Assembly (NCBI GenBank): GCA_016176815.1
Contig: JACOWL010000003.1
Location: 1-17,642 of the forward strand
Direction: 5' to 3'
Length of the DNA stretch: 17,642 bases
DNA from: Candidatus Pacearchaeota archaeon
GTDB taxonomy: Archaea; Nanobdellota; Nanobdellia; Pacearchaeales; GW2011-AR1
The position numbers were made by a program, and so were the translations under genes. The first letter of the stretch is position 1; each line of letters opens with the position of its first letter. Shown in pieces: positions 1 through 7,249 of this stretch. The notes beneath the pieces were generated by a model, which was not told where the DNA came from, did no database searches, and saw nothing but the letters and a program-made list of their open reading frames with translations.

Positions 1-2672
1 CAATAAGGATTTAATTCCTGTATTGCAAAAATTAAAGAAAGCGCCACAAGAGTCTGTTCTCCTCCCGACAGCGATTTTACATCAAAATATTTTCCGTGGC
101 CTGTTTTAAGAACAATCTGAACGCCAAAACCCTCTTCAAATGGATTTTGCTTGTTTTCCATTTCTAGATAAACCTGTCCTTTAACGCTGATCTGCGAGAA
201 ATTTTTGGAAAAAATTTCATTTAATTCCACAAGAGTTTTTAAAAAGGTCTTTTTTTTCTTAACATCAATTTCATGAATAATTTTTAAAACACTTTCTTTT
301 TCTTTTTCTATAACCTCTGCTTTTTCTTTTATTAAATCATATTCTTTCTTAATAGAATCATAAACTTCCAAAGATTTTAAATTCACAGAGCCGATTCCTG
401 AAAGAATTTCCTGTGTTTTAACAAGTCTTTCAACAAGAGATTCTTTATTGGCGTTTATTATTTCAGCGTCTTTAAATTGCAGGAATTCTGTTTCAAAATT
501 TTCAATTTCTGCATTAACTCTGGCGATTTCAATTTTTAAATTGTTAATATCCTGCTCTTTGCTGCGGAAAAAATTATTATGATTTGATAAATCCTGCTCA
601 ATTTTTCTAATCTGCATCTGGCAGGCATCTCTGGTTTGGATAAGCCCCCTGAATTTTTTTGAAAGAACTTCTTCCTGGCGTTTCTTTTTCTCAAGAATAT
701 CTTCTTTTTCGCGGATTGCTGTTTTTACGTCGTCAAATTCTTCTTTATAATCAGTTTCTTCTCTTAAAAATTGTTTCAAGGAAATTTTTGAGCGTTCAAG
801 TTCTCTTTGCTTAAAATCAATTTCTGAATCAACATTTTCCCGGCTTCTTAAAGAAATTTCCTGAACTTCAATAAAAGCGGTTTCATATTTTTTTTCAATA
901 TTTGAATTTTCATCAAAATCTTTTTCAAGCTTCAATCTGCGGGATTCTATTTCCTTGAGTTCGGCTTTAAGCTTCTCTGTTTTTTCATGCAGAAATTTTA
1001 TCTGTTCTTTTTTATCGTCGATATTCTTTATTTTTAATAAGTCAAATTCTCTCTTGGAAAATTCCGCTTCAAGGATTTTAATTTCTTCTTTAGCCGAGCC
1101 CATTTCAGCATATGTCTTTTTTAATTCCTTGTCAGAATCTGTAATTTGTTTTTTCAAAGAAATAACTTTTGGCTGAATTTCCGAGGAGATGGAATGAACG
1201 TGGTCTTTAGTGATTTTGCTTTTGCAAACCGGGCAGATGTCTATTTTAGATATATCTCCAATTAATTTTTGATTTGAGTTAATCTCTGAGCTATTTAAGA
1301 AAAATATTTTTTCGAGTTCGCGTTCTTTTTTATTTAATTCTTCAAGAAATTCTTTTTTTTGCATTATAGATTGCTTTAAGAGATTTATTTTTGCTGTTGA
1401 AGTTTCCTTATCATACAGCTCTTCTGACAGAACATTTATTTGCTTAATCAGGAAATCAGATTCATTCATAAAATTTTGAAGAAGAGTTTTTTTATCTTCA
1501 TATTTTTCGCGGATCGTTTTTAATTCTGATTTAATCGTATAAAACTTTTTTCTCTGCTCTTCAAATTTTTCAAGCTGTTTTTTCTTTTCTTCAATTTCTT
1601 TTTGTTTTTTATCTGAACTTGGCGACGGAGAAGACTTTTTAATATCTTTTATTGAAAGCTCATTATTTCTAATCAGCTCATTTAATTCCTGTTTTTGTTT
1701 TGAAATTTCTGAAAGTTTATTCTCGTAATTTTCAAACCTTACACTCAATCCTGCAAGTTCCGCCCGAATATTTGCTATTTCCTGATTTAACTGCTCTTGC
1801 TCAATGCCTGTTGATTTTTGAATTGTTGAATTTATTGAGCTGATTTTTTCTTCAAGCTCTTTTACAGAATTCTGGGTCAGGAGTATTTTATTTTTTATTT
1901 TTTCAGCTTCTTTTGAATTTGAATCAATATCTGACAAGATTTTTTGTTTTTGCTTCTGTCTTATTTTCAGCTCATAATTTATTATGCTCGCTTTAAAATC
2001 CCTGACTTGTTTTTCAAGTTTTTGAAATTTAAGCGCCTGCTGTCTTTCCTTTTCCAAGTTATTTAAATAAGCTGTTCTTTCTCTCAAAATTGCCAGAGTT
2101 TCTTTAAGTTTTTCATCTGTTTTTTCCAACTCTTTCAGAGATTTTTGTTTTCTTGATTCATATACGGAAATTCCTGAAACTTCTTCAATAATTTTCCGCC
2201 TTTCTTCATTATGCATGCTTACAAAATTCTGGATTTCTCCCTGAAGAATTATATTAAACCCGTTTGGATCTATTCCTGCCTGAGCCAGCAAAGAAAGAAT
2301 TTCCTGCCTCGTTTTTGTCTGGTCATTTATCTGATAAATTGCCTGATTATTTTTTCTTATTATTCTTTTTATTGAAATTTCTTTTTCATTAATGGAAAAA
2401 GCATTATCTGAATTATCAAAAATCAATTCAACAGACGCTTCGCCTGAAGGAGAAAATTCTTTTGTTCCCATAAAAATTAAGTTAGCGGATTTTTCCGCCC
2501 TCATTGATTTTGCGCTGAGCCTTCCGAGGACAAAACACAGCGCGTCGGTAATATTTGATTTTCCGGAGCCGTTTGGTCCGAGGACGCAATTAATTTCAGG
2601 AGTAAATGGGATTTCGGTTTTCTTTGGGAAACTTTTGAATCCGTGCATCACCAGTTTTTTGATATGAACCAT
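1..2672 (-). CDS. smc: SMC-family chromosome ATPase with zinc-hook apex (partial at 3' end)
   Basis: Partial gene running off the left edge; 890 codons are present without a stop. SMC ATPases fold at an apex into long antiparallel coils, bring two ABC heads together and organise or entrap DNA. The N-terminal head has HGFKSF and Walker A GPNGSGKS at residues 32-39, followed by the SMC-typical FVLGRLSAKSMRA. The C-terminal head begins near residue 730 with VNLKSLEVYDSIKKEYD and carries the ABC signature LSGGEQ at 868-873. Walker B and the D-loop lie beyond the window. Between the heads is charged coiled coil. At residues 480-483, close to the middle, is CPVC followed by KSKI, like the Rad50 zinc hook; no roughly 200-residue SMC hinge is visible. 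Projected length is about 950, against roughly 1,170 for hinge SMCs. A TATA box at 2694-2701 suggests a leaderless start at MVHIKK. The SMC assignment is sure; the hook reading is likely. Confidence 0.92.
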   Translation of the reverse strand, partial: MVHIKKLVMHGFKSFPKKTEIPFTPEINCVLGPNGSGKSNITDALCFVLGRLSAKSMRAEKSANLIFMGTKEFSPSGEASVELIFDNSDNAFSINEKEISIKRIIRKNNQAIYQINDQTKTRQEILSLLAQAGIDPNGFNIILQGEIQNFVSMHNEERRKIIEEVSGISVYESRKQKSLKELEKTDEKLKETLAILRERTAYLNNLEKERQQALKFQKLEKQVRDFKASIINYELKIRQKQKQKILSDIDSNSKEAEKIKNKILLTQNSVKELEEKISSINSTIQKSTGIEQEQLNQEIANIRAELAGLSVRFENYENKLSEISKQKQELNELIRNNELSIKDIKKSSPSPSSDKKQKEIEEKKKQLEKFEEQRKKFYTIKSELKTIREKYEDKKTLLQNFMNESDFLIKQINVLSEELYDKETSTAKINLLKQSIMQKKEFLEELNKKERELEKIFFLNSSEINSNQKLIGDISKIDICPVCKSKITKDHVHSISSEIQPKVISLKKQITDSDKELKKTYAEMGSAKEEIKILEAEFSKREFDLLKIKNIDDKKEQIKFLHEKTEKLKAELKEIESRRLKLEKDFDENSNIEKKYETAFIEVQEISLRSRENVDSEIDFKQRELERSKISLKQFLREETDYKEEFDDVKTAIREKEDILEKKKRQEEVLSKKFRGLIQTRDACQMQIRKIEQDLSNHNNFFRSKEQDINNLKIEIARVNAEIENFETEFLQFKDAEIINANKESLVERLVKTQEILSGIGSVNLKSLEVYDSIKKEYDLIKEKAEVIEKEKESVLKIIHEIDVKKKKTFLKTLVELNEIFSKNFSQISVKGQVYLEMENKQNPFEEGFGVQIVLKTGHGKYFDVKSLSGGEQTLVALSLIFAIQELNPY
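1224..1235 (-). other. CPVC zinc-hook codons at the coil apex of the SMC protein
   Basis: These four codons encode C480-P-V-C483. The residues before (ISKIDI) and after (KSKITKDHVHS) break the coiled-coil pattern, as expected for a turn. In Rad50 two CxxC hooks share one zinc ion and join two molecules. The position is nearly equidistant from the two head domains. Confidence 0.75.
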
Positions 2673-2693
2673 AGATGAAGATAATCAACGGCA

Positions 2694-2701
2694 TTTTTAA
2701 A
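2694..2701 (-). promoter_or_regulatory. TATA box of the SMC gene
   Basis: TTTTTAAA (minus strand TTTAAAAA) is centred about 26 nt upstream of the ATG at 2672, the spacing expected for a leaderless archaeal transcript. No Shine-Dalgarno sequence precedes the start. Confidence 0.6.
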
Positions 2702-2762
2702 GATTTATTTGAAATAGTTTAAGGTGAGGGAATTAAATTAATCCTTAGGATAGATTGTCGGC

Positions 2763-4082
2763 TCACGCCGAGATTAATTCTTTTACAGAATTTAATCCTT
2801 CATTAAGGTCTTTCTTTAATCTCTCTATATTCTCTCTAATATAGGAACTGGCATTATCTATCTGAGTTAATTTTGTTTGAATATTCTTAAAGTCGGACAA
2901 TTTAATCTGTAACCCTTCAATAACTTTTTGGATTTTGTCAATAGGTACTTCTTGTTTAGATTCATTATTCTTTTCAATGAATAATCTTGCAACTCTTAAT
3001 GCAAAATAAAGCCCATAATCACTAAAGGATGTTACAATATAATTATTGGTAATCTTCATTGGCTTCAACGCGGAGGGAATTTGAAGTTGAGACTTGAATA
3101 AAAATATTCCAAACTTAGCACTTCTATTTTCTATTGCATCATTTATTTCATCAATAGTTTTTTTGTGTGAGTAAGAAGAACTATCTTTACATTCAATAAC
3201 AATTCTCTTGTTTTCATCTCCATTAATATCTACAACTAAATCTCCAATTTTGTTTGTTCTTCCTAAGGTTTCTCCACACGGATTAACTTTATCTTCGTAT
3301 TCTGATAAAAAATCCTGTGCTTGTTCAAGAACAATTTCTTCAAAATCGGCACCCTTTAAAGAAGTTTTTTCAATTATTTCTTCTTTGGATTTTTCTTTTA
3401 GTACTTCATCCCTCAATTCTTGTATTTTCTCTAATATCTCATCTTTTAACTTTTTAATTGGAGAGTTTTCTTCAAAAGGATTAAGTAATTCTCCAATTTT
3501 TCCTTTCTTTTTATCAAAATAGTCTTCAAATAATAATCTCATTTTACCAAGAGAACTTTGATTATTTTCTACATCTAATTGTTTTTCTATCATAAATTTA
3601 ATATCTTTCGACTGATTCTCAGAATCTCTTAATAACTCTTTAAAACCTTTTTCAAAATTTGTCCAAATATCCTTTGCCTGATTTTCAGAAGTTCTTAGAA
3701 GGGTGTTAGACTGAGATTCAGAAGATTTAAGTAACTCCCTAAATTCTTTCTCTAAATTATTTTTTATATCTTTGGATTGAATCTCTGAATTTTTTAAAAG
3801 TTCTCTGAATTCTCTTTCAAGAGCATTTCTAAGGTCTTTAGACTGAGATTCAGAATTCTTTAAAAGTTCTTTAAATTCTTTTTCAATATAATCTACATTT
3901 TCAGCAAGATAAAGATTTTTCAAACCTATTGCTCCGATTATTATCGCTTTTTTGATAAAATCTTCTCTTTTATTTTCGGCAATATCTTTGAGTATTTTTG
4001 ATGTATTTGCATCGTCAATAATAATATTATTAATAGTTATGGTGTTCTCATCTAATTCTATTTTTTTGTCATATTCAGTCAT
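2763..4082 (-). CDS. Coiled-coil protein with C-terminal PD-(D/E)XK nuclease-like domain
   Basis: 439 residues, exact family not recognised. Residues 43-61 (FIKKAIIIGAIGLKNLYLA) form a mildly hydrophobic helix. Residues about 65-170 are a repeat array built on units such as NSEIQSKDIKNNLEKEFREL, followed by more coil to about 235. Residues about 245-370 look like a restriction-endonuclease fold: helix GADFEEIVLEQAQDFL, then GDLVVDI with D281, then IVIECKD with E297 and K299, then an amphipathic helix and the strand FGIFLF. D281, E297 and K299 fit the D-(E)xK catalytic pattern. A second coiled coil closes the protein (380-437). The overall plan resembles RmuC (coil plus nuclease), but homology is not claimed. 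It is on the same strand as smc, 90 bp upstream, and each has its own TATA box (here 4104-4111). The nuclease function is inferred. Confidence 0.72.
   Translation of the reverse strand: MTEYDKKIELDENTITINNIIIDDANTSKILKDIAENKREDFIKKAIIIGAIGLKNLYLAENVDYIEKEFKELLKNSESQSKDLRNALEREFRELLKNSEIQSKDIKNNLEKEFRELLKSSESQSNTLLRTSENQAKDIWTNFEKGFKELLRDSENQSKDIKFMIEKQLDVENNQSSLGKMRLLFEDYFDKKKGKIGELLNPFEENSPIKKLKDEILEKIQELRDEVLKEKSKEEIIEKTSLKGADFEEIVLEQAQDFLSEYEDKVNPCGETLGRTNKIGDLVVDINGDENKRIVIECKDSSSYSHKKTIDEINDAIENRSAKFGIFLFKSQLQIPSALKPMKITNNYIVTSFSDYGLYFALRVARLFIEKNNESKQEVPIDKIQKVIEGLQIKLSDFKNIQTKLTQIDNASSYIRENIERLKKDLNEGLNSVKELISA
3573..3857 (-). repeat. Degenerate 66-bp tandem repeats coding 22-residue coiled-coil units
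   Basis: Residues 76-170 of the nuclease-like protein repeat every 22 residues, on the pattern (N/S/T/D)SE-QSKDI---LEKEFRELL(K/R). About four units are visible, plus one 11-residue half unit (SSESQSNTLLR, 120-130). The 11/22 periodicity suggests hendecad coiled coil. At DNA level the units recur as degenerate copies. Confidence 0.8.
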
Positions 4083-4103
4083 AAAAATTTATTGAGAATA
4101 GAC

Positions 4104-4111
4104 TTTAAAAA
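4104..4111 (-). promoter_or_regulatory. TATA box of the coiled-coil nuclease-like gene
   Basis: On the minus strand TTTTTAAA is centred 26 nt upstream of the ATG at 4082. Just upstream lies an 8-bp inverted repeat with a 2-nt loop (CTTCTTTT at 4114-4121, AAAAGAAG at 4124-4131). It could be an operator, or simply AT-rich symmetry at the upstream edge of the promoter. Confidence 0.5.
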
Positions 4112-4176
4112 TTCTTCTTTTAAAAAAGAAGCAAAATAACAGAACTCTCTCATCTTCTTTTTCTAAAAAAATAATA

Positions 4177-4845
4177 TCAAACTAATTTCTTCTGCTCCAA
4201 TTTTGCGCAGGCTTTTTTCCAGGTTGTCCAAGTCTGCCTGAAAATTCCAGATTCCTTGTGTTTTTCCGCATATTTTTCCAGGAATTTACAAGTAGCAGGG
4301 TCGGATGTATAACCGGAGCCAATTTCTTCCCCGTATTTTTCTTTTAAAATATTCATTTCTTTTTCTCTCGCGCTTTTTGCTAAAATTGACGCTGCTGAAA
4401 CTTCTGAATAATTTTTATCTGCTTTATGTTCGCAGACAATTTCCAGATTTGAAAGGTCATTTATTTTTGTTTTCAAGAAATTTTTCCATTTTTCAATGCT
4501 TACTGACGGGCAGTCAATAATAACTTTAATTTTTTTAAAACCCTTGTTTATTTTATTTATTATCTCTGCGCAGGCAATAGCTTCCAAGTCATTAAGATTT
4601 GTTCCATGAGAATTTTCACCATCTATTTCGTTTGGATTAATGAGAACCACTTCAAAAGCGATAGCTTTTTGTCTTATAATCTCTGCAAGAAATTCTCTTC
4701 TCTTATCTGTAAGCTGTTTTGAATCTTTGACTCCTAATTTTCTTAATTCTTTTCCTGTTTCTTCTTCAACCAAACATCCGGCAAGAGCCATTGGTCCGAT
4801 AACTGGGCCTCTTCCAGCGTCGTCAATTCCAAGAATTAAATTCAT
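4177..4845 (-). CDS. rnhB: Ribonuclease HII
   Basis: 222 residues, normal length for an archaeal RNase HII. It cleaves RNA in RNA-DNA hybrids and initiates removal of single ribonucleotides from DNA. Diagnostic segments are GIDDAGRGPVIGPM at 6-19, LGVKDSKQL at 37-45, IIDCPS at 109-114, and HKADKNYSEVSAASILAKSAR at 140-160. The metal-binding carboxylates correspond to D8, D9, D111 and D143. The second is Glu in the usual GIDEAGRG motif and Asp here, a conservative change. The tail has GSGYTSDPAT, seen in archaeal enzymes. A TATA box at 4867-4874 centred 26 nt before the ATG indicates a leaderless transcript. After the stop, a T-rich run on the minus strand (about 4165-4174) may end transcription. 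Confidence 0.95.
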   Translation of the reverse strand: MNLILGIDDAGRGPVIGPMALAGCLVEEETGKELRKLGVKDSKQLTDKRREFLAEIIRQKAIAFEVVLINPNEIDGENSHGTNLNDLEAIACAEIINKINKGFKKIKVIIDCPSVSIEKWKNFLKTKINDLSNLEIVCEHKADKNYSEVSAASILAKSAREKEMNILKEKYGEEIGSGYTSDPATCKFLEKYAEKHKESGIFRQTWTTWKKACAKLEQKKLV

Positions 4846-5061
4846 ATTAATGGAATAAAAAAATAGTTTTTAAAGATTGTTGTATTTTAGATTTTTTTGG
4901 AATTGTTTTGAGATTAATTTAAGATGCTTGTTTCACGGATTAATTTTTTAATTTTAGTTGATTTAATCTTTTTTATTTTTTCTAAAAAACGAAATTGCTC
5001 TGCTCGAGCTTTGGGAAGCCGTTATTAATTTAAAATGTTTGTCGCATCCCAAAACTCTCGG

Positions 5062-5113
5062 CTCGCACTCTCGCTCGGATTTATTTAGAATGTTAGTCCA
5101 GACAGTTTAATTA
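5062..5113 (+). repeat. GGATTTATTTA-family dispersed repeat, copy 1
   Basis: CTCGCACTCTCG is followed by CTCGGATTTATTTA, then a less conserved tail containing CAGAC-A-GTT. The core CTCGGATTTATTTA is shared exactly with copies at 7206-7235 (minus) and 16665-16692 (plus). In this copy the hairpin arms before the core do not pair well. Confidence 0.65.
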
Positions 5114-5163
5114 AAATAGATGATTAACCCAGATTCTCAAACTTTCCCAACACGACAATCTTT

Positions 5164-5190
5164 TTAATTTCTGCGAACAAAGTGAGCAGG
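5164..5190 (-). repeat. CTGC/GCAG hairpin repeat, copy 1
   Basis: Read on the minus strand: CCTGCTC, a longer loop, then TCGCAGAAATTAA. The 13-mer TTAATTTCTGCGA (plus strand) recurs at 9789-9801 and 17178-17190. Each copy is followed by GCAGG 0 to 9 nt later. Confidence 0.55.
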
Positions 5191-5206
5191 TATTGCAGTT
5201 CTTTAG

Positions 5207-5229
5207 TTTCTAAAAATTCCATTTAGAAA
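5207..5229. promoter_or_regulatory. 8-bp inverted repeat upstream of the DUF2391-like gene
   Basis: TTTCTAAA (5207-5214) and TTTAGAAA (5222-5229) are perfect inverted copies separated by 7 nt. They lie immediately before a TATA-like TTATTTAAAT (about 5231-5240). This position would let a bound protein affect promoter use. It is an operator candidate by position only. Confidence 0.4.
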
Positions 5230-5267
5230 TTTATTTAAATCCTCTTTACATTGAGTTTTTATAAAAA

Positions 5268-5274
5268 GGGGTGG
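5268..5274 (+). promoter_or_regulatory. Shine-Dalgarno sequence of the DUF2391-like gene
   Basis: GGGGTGG lies 7 nt before the ATG at 5282. It supports this start and marks the gene as one of the few here with a leader. Confidence 0.6.
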
Positions 5275-5281
5275 AACAAAA

Positions 5282-5701
5282 ATGATTTTAAAAAAAATTA
5301 AAGATCCGTTTTTCCATGAGTTTCACTTAAAAGATGTTCTGCAGGTTATAATTGGAGCATCAATTTTGGCGATTCCTGTTGGGTTTACAAAAGAAGTTTG
5401 GGATTTGGGAGAGTTGCTCCCAATGAAAAATATATTTGGATTTATCTTTTTATCTTTAATTTTTATTTCTTTATTTACTTATTACCATTATCATAAAGAA
5501 CACGGACTTAAAAAACACCATAAACATTTTATAAAAAGAATTGTTTTTACATATATTCTTGCTTTTTTTGTTGTAGCAATTATTTTAAGCTTAATTCAAG
5601 AAGCTCCCTGGCAAACAGACTGGATTTTAGCATTTAAAAGAATCACATTAGTAACTTTTCCTGCATCAATGAGCGGGACGATTGCGGATGTTATAAAATA
5701 A
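5282..5701 (+). CDS. DUF2391-like integral membrane protein
   Basis: 139 residues with four predicted membrane helices at about 17-38, 50-68, 86-106 and 117-136, and a positively charged, histidine-rich loop (YYHYHKEHGLKKHHKHF, 67-83) between helices 2 and 3. The pattern of helix 1 followed by TKEVWDLGELLP, and the ending TFPASMSGTIADVIK, resembles the DUF2391 / TIGR02587 family of membrane proteins of unknown function. The histidine-rich loop could bind a metal, which is inference only. The start is fixed by a Shine-Dalgarno sequence 7 nt upstream. Its TAA stop (5699-5701) directly abuts the stop of the convergent transporter gene, leaving no intergenic base. Confidence 0.8.
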   Translation: MILKKIKDPFFHEFHLKDVLQVIIGASILAIPVGFTKEVWDLGELLPMKNIFGFIFLSLIFISLFTYYHYHKEHGLKKHHKHFIKRIVFTYILAFFVVAIILSLIQEAPWQTDWILAFKRITLVTFPASMSGTIADVIK

Positions 5702-6853
5702 TTATTTCTCCCTTACAAACGCCAACAAAATAATTGAAATAAATGCGATAACAGACAGATAAGCAAACATTATTTTATAACTAATATCAAAAAGAATTCC
5801 TGCAACTATTCCTGCCAGAATATTCATGAGTCCAACGGCAAAATAAAAAAAGCCAAGGGCCGTCCCTTTCATTTTTCCTGAAAGATCAGAAACTAATGCT
5901 CTCTGGTTTGACATTATCATTGCATAAATTAGTCCATAAACAACAAAAGCTATTACAAGATAAATTAAGCTTGAGAAAAAAATAAAACTCAGCGCTAAAA
6001 ATAAGAAAAGCGAATATCCCATAAATAAAACTTTTTTTCTGCCGATTTTATCTGATAATTTTCCAAAAGGAATTACAAATAATGCAAAAATAAAATTAAA
6101 AACAGCGTATAGTATCAGGGAAGTTAATACGCTTCCCGTAAAATTTTTTGCCAGAAGAATCATAAACATATAAAGTCCAAAATTTGCAAGCGTGAAAACA
6201 GAGGCGACAAATATGAAATATTTTAATTTTTTATCTAATTTTTTTATTCCTTTAAACAATCCTTCTTTTGCAGGTTTTATTTTTGGCTCTCTTACAAAAA
6301 ATAAAGGAATTAAAGAAAATGATGAGATTAAAGCCGCGATTAAAATAATTATTTTAAAATCCAATCCCAATTTCCAAAATAAAAAAATAACTAATAAAAT
6401 TCCGATTATTCCTCCGGCAGCGTCAAAAGCCTGATGAATTCCAAATCCTCTCCCCCTTTTTTTTGTAGATTGCGCAATTATTGCATCGCGCGGAGCATCT
6501 CTTAATTTTCCAAATCTTTCAACTGAAATTAATCCAATTATTGCCTGCCAAGTTTTTGCAAGAACAAGAAAAAATCTTGAGATTACAGAAATTAAATATC
6601 CTGCAAATACAAATCCTCTTCTTTTTCCAATTTTATCAGAAATCCATCCTCCGAGAATTTTAAACAAACTTGACAATCCTTCCCGCAACCCGCTTAAAGT
6701 TCCGATTGCAAATCCTCCGCCGCCGAGAGCCGTAACATAAAAAGGAAGAATCGGAGTTATCATCTCGCTTCCGATATCATTAAACAGACTTGAACCGCCT
6801 AAAAGTTTGATATTTTTATTCCCTTTTTTCTCGTTAATCTTTCCTCTTTTCAT
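5702..6853 (-). CDS. Major facilitator superfamily transporter
   Basis: 383 residues with about 12 hydrophobic helices in two six-helix halves, joined by a basic loop (KIKPAKEGLFKGIKKLDKKL, about 192-211). The first helix contains SLFNDIGSEMITPILPFYV, typical of a subgroup of drug or metal efflux-like MFS proteins. MFS motif A occurs in both halves: GGWISDKIGKRRG early and GKLSDKIGRKKVLFMG in the second. Substrate cannot be told from sequence, though efflux is the common role in this subgroup. The N-terminus is basic and cytoplasmic. A TATA box (TTTAAAAA, 6875-6882) is centred 26 nt before the ATG. The gene diverges from the initiator tRNA, whose own TATA box is only about 15 bp away. Confidence 0.92.
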   Translation of the reverse strand: MKRGKINEKKGNKNIKLLGGSSLFNDIGSEMITPILPFYVTALGGGGFAIGTLSGLREGLSSLFKILGGWISDKIGKRRGFVFAGYLISVISRFFLVLAKTWQAIIGLISVERFGKLRDAPRDAIIAQSTKKRGRGFGIHQAFDAAGGIIGILLVIFLFWKLGLDFKIIILIAALISSFSLIPLFFVREPKIKPAKEGLFKGIKKLDKKLKYFIFVASVFTLANFGLYMFMILLAKNFTGSVLTSLILYAVFNFIFALFVIPFGKLSDKIGRKKVLFMGYSLFLFLALSFIFFSSLIYLVIAFVVYGLIYAMIMSNQRALVSDLSGKMKGTALGFFYFAVGLMNILAGIVAGILFDISYKIMFAYLSVIAFISIILLAFVREK

Positions 6854-6890
6854 GATAATAAAAAGAAAATTCTGTTTAAAAAGAGTTAGG

Positions 6891-6897
6891 TTTATAA
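6891..6897 (+). promoter_or_regulatory. TATA box of the initiator tRNA gene
   Basis: TTTATAA is centred about 28 nt upstream of the tRNA 5' end at 6922, the usual spacing for an archaeal promoter starting at or just before the mature tRNA. Confidence 0.65.
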
Positions 6898-6921
6898 GTT
6901 CTGCAAGGTTTCAAAAAATAT

Positions 6922-6996
6922 AGCGAGGTGGAGCAGCCTGGAGTGCTCGCAGGGCCCATAACCCTGAGGTCGGAGGTTCAAATCCTTCCCTCGCTA
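6922..6996 (+). tRNA. Initiator tRNA-Met (CAT)
   Basis: A 75-nt cloverleaf. The acceptor AGCGAGG pairs fully with CCTCGCT, D stem is GAGC/GCTC, and anticodon stem is CAGGG/CCCTG with loop CCCATAA (anticodon CAT at 6957-6959). T stem is GGAGG/CCTTC with loop TTCAAAT, and the discriminator is A. The A1:U72 pair together with three consecutive G:C pairs next to the anticodon loop marks it as the initiator rather than elongator Met tRNA. CCA is not encoded (TTT follows), so it must be added enzymatically. No intron is present. Confidence 0.95.
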
Positions 6997-7205
6997 TTTC
7001 ACTCCATAATAAATCCTAACTCAATCGCAAAATATTTTAATAAATTCCAATTCGCCCTCGCAACCTCGCCCATTATTCATAAAATAATAAAAATTTGTCA
7101 AAAGCAAAAACGCTTGGCTCATTTCATTCGCAAAGATTAAAAAAATTATTATAACAAAAAAATACAAAATCTAATAAATAAAAATCAACCGTCTGTGATA
7201 GAATA

Positions 7206-7235
7206 TAAATAAATCCGAGCCACAAGGGTGGCGAG
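7206..7235 (-). repeat. GGATTTATTTA-family dispersed repeat, copy 2
   Basis: On the minus strand: CTCGCCACCCTTGTGG followed by CTCGGATTTATTTA. GCCAC pairs with GTGGC. Compared with copy 4 (GCAAC/GTTGC), the middle pair has changed on both sides, keeping the stem. The tail extends to about 7183 with CAGAC-G-GTT as in copy 1. It lies in the leader of the MGMT gene, and its opposite strand supplies the only TATA-like sequence there. Confidence 0.65.
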
Positions 7236-7249
7236 TAATTGAACTTAAA

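Larger units (their letters stand above)
4846..5281. other. Intergenic region with dispersed repeats and inverted repeats, no gene seen
   Basis: It holds the rnhB TATA box (4867-4874) and a bulged inverted repeat (GAGC-TTTGGGA at 5006-5016 against TCCCAAA at 5047-5053 and GCTC at 5061-5064). It also holds a GGATTTATTTA-family repeat (5062-5087) and a copy of the CTGC/GCAG hairpin family (5164-5190). The region ends with an 8-bp inverted repeat (5207-5229) and the promoter of the next gene. No convincing reading frame was found. The long inverted repeat might be a small structured RNA, but no family is recognised. Confidence 0.6.

Noticed and set aside
2392..2667. A 91-codon plus-strand frame
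   Set aside because: It is the complement of the SMC N-terminal head, whose Walker A and neighbouring motifs are conserved on the minus strand.
3573..3857. Regular repeats that might be a CRISPR array
   Set aside because: The units are degenerate, contiguous and in frame inside a coiled-coil gene, with no spacers.
6928..7140. A 70-codon plus-strand frame over the initiator tRNA
   Set aside because: It is a chance translation of the tRNA gene and the AT-rich DNA after it.
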